Of a stretch of 56,933 nucleotides of DNA, positions 1 through 6,634 are shown piece after piece. This DNA comes from Candidatus Zhuqueibacterota bacterium (GTDB lineage Bacteria; Zhuqueibacterota; Zhuqueibacteria; Thermofontimicrobiales; Thiofontviventaceae). How positions within the stretch are numbered: the stretch's first letter is position 1; each line of letters begins with the position of its first letter. The notes beneath the pieces were generated by a model. It was not told the origin of the DNA. It ran no database searches and saw only the letters and a program-made list of their open reading frames with translations. The translations under genes were made by a program, and so were the position numbers. Location: NCBI GenBank assembly GCA_016931935.1, contig JAFGDW010000077.1:1-56933 (forward strand), read 5' to 3'.

Positions 1-7
1 AAATGAA

Positions 8-81
8 CCGTCGCAGAGCGACGGAACTGAATTCCGCCAGAGACTGGTGGAACTATGATTCTGGTTTGCGGAGCAAACTGG
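8..81. repeat. Three consecutive short hairpins
   Basis: Three adjacent stem-loops follow one another. CCGTCGC (8-14) pairs with GCGACGG (18-24) around loop AGA. TTCCGCCAG (32-40) pairs with CTGGTGGAA (44-52) around loop AGA. CTGGTTTGC (61-69) pairs with GCAAACTGG (73-81) around loop GGA, using two wobble pairs. The identical architecture (7-9 bp stem, three-purine loop) suggests a repeat element or a structured RNA fragment cut by the window edge. No coding sequence is evident here. Confidence 0.55.
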
Positions 82-192
82 ATAACCGAATGTCAGATTA
101 TTAAATTCTCATAAAGTTAATGACTTATTTTCTATTTCAATATTTAAAAAATATAAACTTGGTCAAGGAAGCTTGAAATTCTTTGTGGATAA

Positions 193-277
193 AACACTAA
201 CGCAGAGATGCAGAGAATGTAGAGTTCCGCAGAGAAAACTAAACATTTTTCTCTGTGTTCTTTGCGAACTCAGTGTT
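193..277. repeat. Degenerate GCAGAG repeat with inverted ends
   Basis: This AT-rich stretch upstream of the Mrp gene holds several GCAGAGA-like units (about 201-235) and reverse TCTCTGTG/TTTGCG units (about 250-265). It is bounded by AACACT (193-198) and AGTGTT (272-277). It looks like a non-coding imperfect palindrome of the same GCAGAG/GCAAAGC type seen at 1255-1275 and 17407-17493. No promoter could be assigned between 277 and 371. Confidence 0.4.
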
Positions 278-381
278 AAAATGATAGCATCTATTTTTTG
301 TTTAAATATGGTAATAAATGTTTGTTAATGTGACAAAGTAGAAATAATGAATAACTCAATTTATTTTATAGGGAGGCGTTG

Positions 382-1233
382 ATGAGTCATCAGCCCATGC
401 AAAACAACCACGCTCTGCAACAGGAGATGTTGGATGCAGCGATCCGTGATAATATGGCCCGGATCAAGCACAAAATTATTGTAATGAGTGGAAAAGGCGG
501 TGTCGGGAAGAGTACTGTTGCGTCGAACCTGGCATATGGCCTGATGTTTTCCGGCTTCAAAGTCGGTATTCTGGATACGGATATTCATGGTCCATCGCTG
601 GGAAAAATGTTAGGTATCGAAGGAATGCGAATCCAGCCTGGTAATGGCGGCAATGGATTAAAGCCAATCGAGTCAAAAGGGCTGAAAGCGATTACCATGG
701 CCTCCTTGCTCGAAGATTCCGATACGCCTGTTATCTGGCGCGGGCCGTTAAAAATGGGCGCAATCAAACAATTTCTGGGTGAAATCGAATGGGGTGATCT
801 GGATTATCTGATCATCGATTCGCCCCCAGGTACCGGCGATGAACCTTTAAGTGTATGTCAACTTATTCCCGAGGCCGATGGATCGGTCATTGTAACCACA
901 CCACAGGATGTTGCGCTGCTCGATTCACGCAAGACCGTTACATTTTCTCGGGTGCTTAAAATTCCGGTAATTGGGATTGTGGAAAATATGAGCGGATTTA
1001 ATTGCCCCCATTGCGGCGAAGCGATTGATCTGTTTAAAACCGGTGGCGGCGAGCGGGCAGCGACATCGCTCAATGTACCGTTTCTCGGCCGCATTCCGAT
1101 TGATCCGCAAATTGTCGAGACTGGCGACGACGGAACCGCATTTATTTATGATTACGCGAAAACGGCAGCCGGCGAAGCAATGCAGGCTATTGTAAATGAA
1201 ATAATTGAAAATACGGCAAAGATACAGAGTTAG
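382..1233 (+). CDS. Mrp/NBP35-family ATP-binding Fe-S carrier protein
   Basis: Cytoplasmic P-loop ATPase of the Mrp/ApbC/NBP35 family, which binds and transfers Fe-S clusters. The deviant Walker A motif [10 protein letters not shown] lies near residue 40. The Walker B-like segment [12 protein letters not shown] and a C-terminal NCPHCGE motif (CxxC, likely bridging cluster ligand of a dimer) are present. At 283 residues the length is typical. The ATG at 382 is chosen over the TTG at 379 because GGGAGG (371-376) sits five bases upstream. It heads a run with two MinD-type ATPases, a NifX-like protein and a sigma-54 activator, an arrangement resembling the Desulfovibrio ORP cluster, where an Mrp-type protein is a complex partner. 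The family assignment is sure; the exact client is unknown. Confidence 0.92.
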   Translation: MSHQPMQNNHALQQEMLDAAIRDNMARIKHKIIVMSGKGGVGKSTVASNLAYGLMFSGFKVGILDTDIHGPSLGKMLGIEGMRIQPGNGGNGLKPIESKGLKAITMASLLEDSDTPVIWRGPLKMGAIKQFLGEIEWGDLDYLIIDSPPGTGDEPLSVCQLIPEADGSVIVTTPQDVALLDSRKTVTFSRVLKIPVIGIVENMSGFNCPHCGEAIDLFKTGGGERAATSLNVPFLGRIPIDPQIVETGDDGTAFIYDYAKTAAGEAMQAIVNEIIENTAKIQS

Positions 1234-1254
1234 TGCGTACAGCAAATTAGTTTT

Positions 1255-1275
1255 GCTATGCTCTCTGCGCTTTGC
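1255..1275. repeat. Heptamer repeats GCTATGC/TCTCTGC/GCTTTGC
   Basis: Three contiguous 7-bp units lie in the gap between the Mrp gene and the first MinD gene. They are the same family as the larger inverted heptamer array at 17407-17493. Confidence 0.45.
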
Positions 1276-1298
1276 GTGTGTTACGGAGATGATTGAGC

Positions 1299-2138
1299 AT
1301 GAAAATTAGTGTTGCCAGCGGCAAGGGTGGCACCGGAAAAACAACAATCGCTGTTAACCTTGCCTTGTCATTGGGAAGCGATGTGCAATATGTGGATTGT
1401 GATGTCGAAGAACCAAACGGTCACATCTTTATTAAACCGAATATTCTGACAACCGAAACTGTCGGTACGCCGATTCCGGTCGTTGATCTGTCCAAATGTA
1501 CGTATTGTGGCAAGTGCAGTGAAATATGTGAATTTAATGCCATCGTGGTTGTGAAAAATAATGTGCTGGTATTTCCCGAGTTGTGCCATTCTTGCGCCGG
1601 CTGCTGGCTGGTGTGTCCGCATGGAGCGATTTCAAAGACATCACGGGAAACTGGCGTGGTCGAAACAGGAAGCATCAATGGACTTGAATTTGTTCACGGG
1701 CGACTACGCATCGGGGAATCCATGTCGCCGCCATTGATTCGCGCGGTGAAGAATCGCATGAATCGAGCGAAAACAGTCATCATTGATGCGCCTCCGGGAA
1801 CGTCCTGTCCGGTGATTGAAGCGATTAAAACCAGCGACTACATCGTATTGGTGACTGAGCCCACGCCATTTGGTTATAATGATCTTAAACTGGCGGTAGA
1901 TATGGTGCGTCAACTGAAAATTCCGTTTGGCGTAATTATCAACCGTTCCGATATTGGCGATAACGTAGTGAAAAAATACTGCCAGAACGAACATATCCCG
2001 ATATTGTTGGAAATCAAAAGCGATCGTACTATTGCTGAAGCATATTCCCGTGGCATGCCAATGGTGGAATTATCCCCTGAGTACAGAAAGATATTTATGC
2101 AGTTGTATCAGGATATCGAACGGAGCGTCGGTGTATGA
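1299..2138 (+). CDS. MinD-superfamily ATPase with inserted 2[4Fe-4S] ferredoxin domain
   Basis: P-loop ATPase of the MinD superfamily (COG1149 type) with a ferredoxin module inserted after the Walker A region. SGKGGTGKTT is near the N-terminus. Two cluster motifs follow at about residues 66-115: CTYCGKCSEIC and CHSCAGCWLVCP. The later VIIDAPPGTSCP segment completes the nucleotide site. The ATG at 1299 is preferred to the upstream TTG (1293), with GGAG at 1285-1288. The stop overlaps the next start (ATGA at 2135), so the two MinD paralogs are translationally coupled. In Desulfovibrio, paired proteins of this type associate with the orange protein in the ORP complex. A role in metal-cluster handling or cell-division-linked redox is inferred from that precedent, not shown here. 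Confidence 0.9.
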   Translation: MKISVASGKGGTGKTTIAVNLALSLGSDVQYVDCDVEEPNGHIFIKPNILTTETVGTPIPVVDLSKCTYCGKCSEICEFNAIVVVKNNVLVFPELCHSCAGCWLVCPHGAISKTSRETGVVETGSINGLEFVHGRLRIGESMSPPLIRAVKNRMNRAKTVIIDAPPGTSCPVIEAIKTSDYIVLVTEPTPFGYNDLKLAVDMVRQLKIPFGVIINRSDIGDNVVKKYCQNEHIPILLEIKSDRTIAEAYSRGMPMVELSPEYRKIFMQLYQDIERSVGV

Positions 2139-3007
2139 AAGAAATTATAATCATAAGTGGTAAAGGTGGTACGGGAAAAACAACAGTTACAGCAGCGTTC
2201 GCTTCGTTGGCAGAACGTAAAGTCATGGCCGATTGTGACGTAGATGCGGCGGATCTCCATCTCATTTTGCAGCCGACGATCAGGCACACGGAAGAATTTC
2301 GCAGCGGCAAAACAGCTTCGATCCGTTTGCAAGACTGTCGGCGCTGTGCCCGATGTATAAATGTCTGTCAATTTTCAGCAATTAGTGATGACTATATTAT
2401 TGATCCGGTTGCCTGCGAAGGGTGTGGCGTATGTGTGCATTTTTGTCCGTTCAATGTTATCGATTTTAATGAAAATCACAGCGGTTACTGGTACGTTTCC
2501 GAGACAAGATTCGGTACGTTGGTGCATGCGAAACTGGGTATCGCCGAAGAAAATTCCGGCAAGCTGGTCACGCTTGTTCGGCAACAGGCAAGACTTGCTG
2601 CTGAAGAACAGCAGGCTGACTATATAATTGTCGATGGCTCGCCCGGCATCGGTTGTCCGGTTATCTCATCGATTACCGGTGCGAATGCGGTATTAATTGT
2701 AACGGAACCGACGCTTTCCGGCCTTCATGATGTGGAACGCGTGGTGACGTTAGCCAACGGACACTTCCGAATTCCCACCTACATTTGTGTGAATAAATTT
2801 GATCTGAATTTGGATATCACACAACAGATTCGTGATTTGAGTGAGAAACATGGCGCTAAATTTGTGGGGCAAATACCCTATGATAATGTCACCACCGAGG
2901 CAATGGTTGCCGGTAAAAATGTGATTGAATATTCTGATAACCCGGTAGCCACGGCAATCCGCTCCGTTTGGCAGCAGGTAAATAATGGTAATCCGAAGGG
3001 AATGTGA
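2135..3007 (+). CDS. MinD-superfamily ATPase with inserted 2[4Fe-4S] ferredoxin domain (second paralog)
   Basis: Second member of the pair, 290 residues. SGKGGTGKTT lies at about residues 8-17. The ferredoxin insert has CRRCARCINVC and CEGCGVCVHFCP at about residues 70-105, and the VDGSPGIGCP segment serves as the Walker B/switch region. It starts inside the stop of the previous gene (ATGA), which indicates coupled synthesis and probably a heteromeric complex. The two paralogs share architecture but are clearly diverged in sequence, as in the Desulfovibrio ORP operons. The next gene begins only four bases after its stop, so the operon continues. Confidence 0.9.
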   Translation: MKEIIIISGKGGTGKTTVTAAFASLAERKVMADCDVDAADLHLILQPTIRHTEEFRSGKTASIRLQDCRRCARCINVCQFSAISDDYIIDPVACEGCGVCVHFCPFNVIDFNENHSGYWYVSETRFGTLVHAKLGIAEENSGKLVTLVRQQARLAAEEQQADYIIVDGSPGIGCPVISSITGANAVLIVTEPTLSGLHDVERVVTLANGHFRIPTYICVNKFDLNLDITQQIRDLSEKHGAKFVGQIPYDNVTTEAMVAGKNVIEYSDNPVATAIRSVWQQVNNGNPKGM

Positions 3008-3011
3008 ATCT

Positions 3012-3494
3012 ATGAACATTGAACTACAACCGATCGGAATCATCCACACCCCATATGTCGAGCCTGAAAATATCCCGATTCAGGGGCGATTTAGTCCTGA
3101 GGTTGAAGGCCGCGCTGAATTGTACGATGAATATGTCGATGGTCTGACAGATTTGGATGGCTTCAGTCATGCTATTTTGATTTATCATTTTCATAAATCG
3201 GACAAGACCCGTTTGCAAGGCAGACCATTTTTAGAAGATAACATTCATGGCATTTTTGCTATCCGCAGCCCGCATCGGCCAAATCATTTGGGAATATCGA
3301 TTGTCAGGATTGAACGAATTATTGAAAATAAAATTTTTTTTACGGAAGTCGATATGCTGGATGGAACACCGTTGCTGGATATTAAGCCGTATTCTGAGTT
3401 TTTTGATAGCCGAGATAATGTGCACTCGGGCTGGATGGAAAAGCATTTTAAAGATGGCAATGTCCCGGAGCGAACAATATTGAGTCCACGATAA
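3012..3494 (+). CDS. TrmO/TsaA-like tRNA N6-methyltransferase family protein
   Basis: Protein of the UPF0066/TsaA (YaeB, VirR) family. The best-studied member, TrmO, methylates t6A at position 37 of tRNA using S-adenosylmethionine. Family hallmarks are the N-terminal IGIIHTPY segment, the DGFSHAILIYHFH stretch and the signature RSPHRPNHLGIS. The ATG at 3012 is preferred over the one at 2985, which would overlap the previous gene by 23 bases; GAAGGGA lies just upstream. Length is 160 residues. The domain is often found beside metal-cofactor and MinD/NifX genes in anaerobes, so its substrate here may not be tRNA. The fold is confident; the function is by family only. Confidence 0.8.
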   Translation: MNIELQPIGIIHTPYVEPENIPIQGRFSPEVEGRAELYDEYVDGLTDLDGFSHAILIYHFHKSDKTRLQGRPFLEDNIHGIFAIRSPHRPNHLGISIVRIERIIENKIFFTEVDMLDGTPLLDIKPYSEFFDSRDNVHSGWMEKHFKDGNVPERTILSPR

Positions 3495-3634
3495 CGGATA
3501 TGGAAATATGTTCTAAATTTCTGCTCAAATCATGCTGTGGATTATTCGAGATGAAGGCTTAGGCGAAGGAAAAAACATGTAAACATACGATAAATAATTA
3601 TGTCAATTAAATAGGATAAAAACAGGAGAACCCG

Positions 3635-4015
3635 ATGAAAGTAGCAATCTCAACAGACAACAGTTATGTATCCGCCCATTTTGGCCGTTGCCCGCAATTC
3701 ACAATACTGGATATTCAGAACGGGCAGATAGTAAATAAACAGACCATTGAGAATCCCGGACACGAGCCTGGTTATTTACCGGAATTTATGCAACAGCAAC
3801 AAGTCGAGGCTGTTATTGCCGGAGGTGGAGGCAAGCGTGCTCAAATGCTGTTTGCCGAAAAAGGCATTCAATTTATTTTGGGAATTCAGGGTACTATTGA
3901 CGATACGATTGATTTGCTGTGCAAGGGTGAGTTGAAAGGTGGAGAAAGTTTGTGCACAACGGGTGGGCATGGTGACGGAAACCACAATTGTGATCATGGC
4001 GGGCATCACCATTAA
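3635..4015 (+). CDS. NifX/NifB-like dinitrogenase iron-molybdenum cofactor-binding family protein (ORP-like)
   Basis: Small protein (126 residues) of the family containing NifX, NafY, the C-terminus of NifB and the Desulfovibrio orange protein ORP. The N-terminus MKVAISTDNSYVSAHFGRCP is diagnostic. Mid-protein AVIAGGGGKRAQMLF matches the conserved glycine loop. An unusual His-rich tail (GDGNHNCDHGGHHH) could bind metal. AGGAG precedes the ATG. It lies just downstream of the two ferredoxin-MinD ATPases, as orp does in Desulfovibrio. A strong hairpin with a T-run (4044-4080) follows, ending the operon. Binding of a Mo/Cu or Fe cofactor is inferred from family precedent. Confidence 0.85.
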   Translation: MKVAISTDNSYVSAHFGRCPQFTILDIQNGQIVNKQTIENPGHEPGYLPEFMQQQQVEAVIAGGGGKRAQMLFAEKGIQFILGIQGTIDDTIDLLCKGELKGGESLCTTGGHGDGNHNCDHGGHHH

Positions 4016-4043
4016 TTTTGTTAAACTATTCGGGGCAAAGATT

Positions 4044-4080
4044 AGCGATAGTTTCGATTTAAGCGACTCTATCGCTTTTA
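4044..4080 (+). terminator. Intrinsic terminator after the ORP-like operon
   Basis: AGCGATAG (4044-4051) pairs with CTATCGCT (4069-4076), followed by a short T-run (4076-4079). It closes the Mrp/MinD/NifX-like operon. The remaining 240 bases to 4335 hold only the operator-like repeats listed separately. Confidence 0.6.
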
Positions 4081-4267
4081 ATTAGTCGGCTTAAACCACC
4101 ACCTTTGCCGTGGTAATTGACTTCCTTTAATCCCACATAACGGCGTTTTACTTTTAATCACCCTCAACTTTTAGTTTTAAATTCCACGATTATAATAACG
4201 AAATAATTTCATTTTTATTCCTGCATAAAACAGAGTTCTAATTTCCGTAAATTTCCCTTTGAATTAT

Positions 4268-4322
4268 TGAAACGAATTGCTTATATTAAAACAATATGTT
4301 TCATTGTTTCAGAAAGTGAAAC
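4268..4322. promoter_or_regulatory. TGAAAC/GTTTCA operator cluster upstream of the sigma-54 activator
   Basis: TGAAAC occurs at 4268-4273, GTTTCA at 4298-4303 and 4306-4311, and TGAAAC at 4317-4322. The last two form an inverted repeat with a 5-bp spacer. The same hexamers with the same spacer occur at 6474-6512, upstream of a sigma-54-type promoter. The cluster ends 12 bases before the activator start, which fits autoregulation. That the downstream activator binds these sites is inference. Confidence 0.55.
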
Positions 4323-4334
4323 ACGGGGACGACT

Positions 4335-5651
4335 ATGAAATTAACACGACCATTAACTGATGACATTCTCGATTCGATCGGTGAGGGATTGTTTACGGTT
4401 GACAAAAGTTTTAAAATTAATTATTTTAATGCTGCCGCAGAACGGATTACAGGCCTGTCGCGTGATGAAGTACTCGGACGATTTTGCAAACATGTATTTA
4501 AATCGCAGCTCTGTTTTACGAATTGCCCGATCGCCCAGGTGTTGGAGCAGAATCAGGGAATTTACGACCGGGAAACACGGATTCCGGTGAAAAATGATAA
4601 ATCCGTACCGATCCGATTAAATGCATCTGTATTAAGAAATGATGACGGCGAGCCAATCGGCGGTGTAATATCGTTTCGCGACATATCAGAAATGGAGTTG
4701 ATACGGACAAAATTGTCACGGCAGAGCAAATATCAGAATTTGATCGGTTACAGCAAAGCGATGCGTGAAATTTTCGAGTTGATTGAGGAGATTGCCGACA
4801 CGGATGCCACTGTATTGATTCAGGGTGAATCCGGAACTGGTAAAGAAATGGTGGCAAATGCAATTCAAAATATCAATCATCGGAAGAATAAGCCATTCAT
4901 AAAAGTAAATTGCTCAGTGTTTTCACCGCAACTGCTGGCCAGTGAATTGTTCGGCCATGTAAAAGGGGCGTTTACCGGCGCAATAAAAGACCGGCCGGGG
5001 CGGTTCGAGGTCGCGGATAAAGGCACGTTGTTTCTCGATGAAGTTGCAGAAATGCCATTGGAAATGCAATTACAATTATTAAGGGTTTTGCAGGAAGGGA
5101 CGTTCGAACGTGTTGGTGAATCGGTCACCCGCAAAGTGGATGTCCGTGTCATTGCTGCCACTAACAAAAATTTAAAGCAAGCCATGGCAGCCGGCGATTT
5201 TCGTGAAGATTTATTTTATCGGTTAAATGTAATTCCTATTAGCATCCCACCGTTAAAAGAACGTATAGAAGAAATTCCCCATTTTGTAAAATACTTTATA
5301 GAGAAATATAATATTGTTTATAAAAAAAATATTGTCGATATCGATGATCAGGCGCTTGATCTGCTATTACACTATCACTGGCCGGGCAACGTCCGGGAAC
5401 TGGAAAATGCAATTGAGTACGCATTCGCTCGTACAAAAGAAAGCACTCAGATAGAAGCGTGCAAATTGCCACCGTTCGTTCGTGAAGGTATGGAATGTGT
5501 GGAAACCCAACATATTAATCCAAACGGTCATGATCCAGAACTTATACGTTTACTGGAAAAGCATCGTTGGAACAAATCGTTGGTAGCCAAGGAATTGGGA
5601 ATTGGGCGTAGCACATTATGGCGGCGATTAAAACGATTGAAAGTTGCTTAA
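4335..5651 (+). CDS. PAS-domain sigma-54-dependent transcriptional activator
   Basis: Enhancer-binding protein of the NtrC class with an N-terminal PAS sensor (residues ~8-125), an AAA+ domain (~135-365) and a C-terminal Fis-type helix-turn-helix (LVAKELGIGRSTLWRRL). Walker A is GESGTGKE (164-171), the sigma-54 contact loop GAFTGA is intact (211-216) and Walker B is LFLDE. The PAS domain carries a tight cysteine set (C51, C60, C64) that could sense redox or bind a cluster or metal. There is no receiver domain, so it responds directly to a signal. It sits between the ORP-like operon and the cytochrome conduit. Shared TGAAAC/GTTTCA sites upstream of both itself and the conduit suggest it controls that gene set. 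In Desulfovibrio the orp operons also have a cognate sigma-54 activator. Confidence 0.93.
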   Translation: MKLTRPLTDDILDSIGEGLFTVDKSFKINYFNAAAERITGLSRDEVLGRFCKHVFKSQLCFTNCPIAQVLEQNQGIYDRETRIPVKNDKSVPIRLNASVLRNDDGEPIGGVISFRDISEMELIRTKLSRQSKYQNLIGYSKAMREIFELIEEIADTDATVLIQGESGTGKEMVANAIQNINHRKNKPFIKVNCSVFSPQLLASELFGHVKGAFTGAIKDRPGRFEVADKGTLFLDEVAEMPLEMQLQLLRVLQEGTFERVGESVTRKVDVRVIAATNKNLKQAMAAGDFREDLFYRLNVIPISIPPLKERIEEIPHFVKYFIEKYNIVYKKNIVDIDDQALDLLLHYHWPGNVRELENAIEYAFARTKESTQIEACKLPPFVREGMECVETQHINPNGHDPELIRLLEKHRWNKSLVAKELGIGRSTLWRRLKRLKVA

Positions 5652-5762
5652 CGTTGGTGTTACGTGATTAATGTGGAACGTTCTGTTTCATTTTTTACCA
5701 ATTTTCATACAGAAGTTTATTAAATGGTCTATATTAATCCGATGTGAAAGAAACCAATTAAA

Positions 5763-6215
5763 ATGTCCGAAATGCTGGCAAATCAATACTTCATGGCGCG
5801 CAAATACCAACAAGCGGCAGTGGAACTCGAGAAATCATTACAGCACTCACCGAAAAGCAAGGTGATACGATCCAAACTTATTATCTGCTATACCCAATTA
5901 AATGAAACCCAAAAAGCATGGAATCTGTTTGTTCCGTTAGTAAGAGAAGATTTTGAATTCATTATGAACATGGATCCTATTCATGACGATTGTCCATGTC
6001 CCGAATTGGTCGATGATATCGATCGTAAAATTGAACGGCACGGCAAAACCGCTGAGCAATATCTTAACGCAGGTATGATATGGTTATATTGTGATATTGA
6101 TAACTCTATCGCTTATTTGGAAAAAGCTTTTCAACTGGATCATCAGATTGAGTCGCTGGGAAAAGTCATTAACGTGCTACGAAATTATGTTGATAGCCCA
6201 TCAATGACCCTATGA
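5763..6215 (+). CDS. Small TPR protein with DDCPCP motif (paralog of 12310-12786)
   Basis: I do not recognise a named family. The 150-residue protein has no signal peptide and is predicted helical, with TPR-like repeats. It opens MSEMLANQYFMARKY and carries the motif DPIHDDCPCPELV at about residues 75-87 and a second tandem helix pair (AGMIWLYCDIDNSIAYLEKA). The protein at 12310-12786 shares both segments and the overall length, so these are paralogs flanking the cytochrome conduit. The CPC motif and the fixed context suggest a cytoplasmic assembly or regulatory factor for this electron-transfer cluster, which is inference. No strong Shine-Dalgarno precedes the ATG. Confidence 0.8.
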   Translation: MSEMLANQYFMARKYQQAAVELEKSLQHSPKSKVIRSKLIICYTQLNETQKAWNLFVPLVREDFEFIMNMDPIHDDCPCPELVDDIDRKIERHGKTAEQYLNAGMIWLYCDIDNSIAYLEKAFQLDHQIESLGKVINVLRNYVDSPSMTL

Positions 6216-6240
6216 CGTAAACCAAGATAATTTCATGATG

Positions 6241-6282
6241 ATTCTGATACCTACCAGAAAACGATGACGTTGGGATCAGAAT
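6241..6282 (+). terminator. Hairpin after the first DDCPCP TPR gene
   Basis: ATTCTGAT (6241-6248) pairs with ATCAGAAT (6275-6282), followed by AGCTTTTA. This is a plausible weak terminator 26 bases after the stop codon. The bases between here and 6474 show nothing else I can support. Confidence 0.4.
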
Positions 6283-6473
6283 AGCTTTTAAGGTTTGGGA
6301 TGTAATCCAGTTAAACCGATGCAATCGCTTTAAGTGATGGCGTCGGTAATATTCATTGCTTACAAACTAACCCGTATGAAGAATCTTTGGAAATCCCAAC
6401 ACTGAAAATATCATATCAGTCCTGTCTAATTTTTATCTTCCCTTCAATTCAAAAACCACAATATTTTGCAATC

Positions 6474-6512
6474 TGAAACGATATGTTTCATTGTTCTGGA
6501 ATCGTTGAAACA
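6474..6512 (+). promoter_or_regulatory. Candidate upstream activator sites TGAAAC-N5-GTTTCA
   Basis: TGAAAC (6474-6479) and GTTTCA (6485-6490) form an inverted repeat with a 5-bp spacer. TGTTTCA (6484-6490) pairs again with TGAAACA (6506-6512). The same elements precede the sigma-54 activator at 4335. They lie 50-90 bp upstream of the -24/-12 promoter at 6563-6580, the usual position of activator sites for enhancer-binding proteins. Confidence 0.6.
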
Positions 6513-6562
6513 TCGTGCCTCTTTCTGAAAAATCCATCCACTGTAATTATTAAGTTTACGAC

Positions 6563-6580
6563 TTGGCAAGGTAATTGTAT
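6563..6580 (+). promoter_or_regulatory. Sigma-54-type promoter of the conduit operon
   Basis: TTGGCAAGGTAATTGTAT has GG at 6565-6566 and GT at 6577-6578 with exactly 10 bp between them, against the consensus GG-N10-GC. The -24 half (TTGGCA) is a near-perfect match and the -12 half is one base off. It lies about 55 bp upstream of the cytochrome start and downstream of the paired TGAAAC/GTTTCA sites. Confidence 0.55.
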
Positions 6581-6634
6581 AAGTCACTACTTTAAACTCA
6601 CCCTATCGTTTCAATCATAAAATTGAGGCAATGA

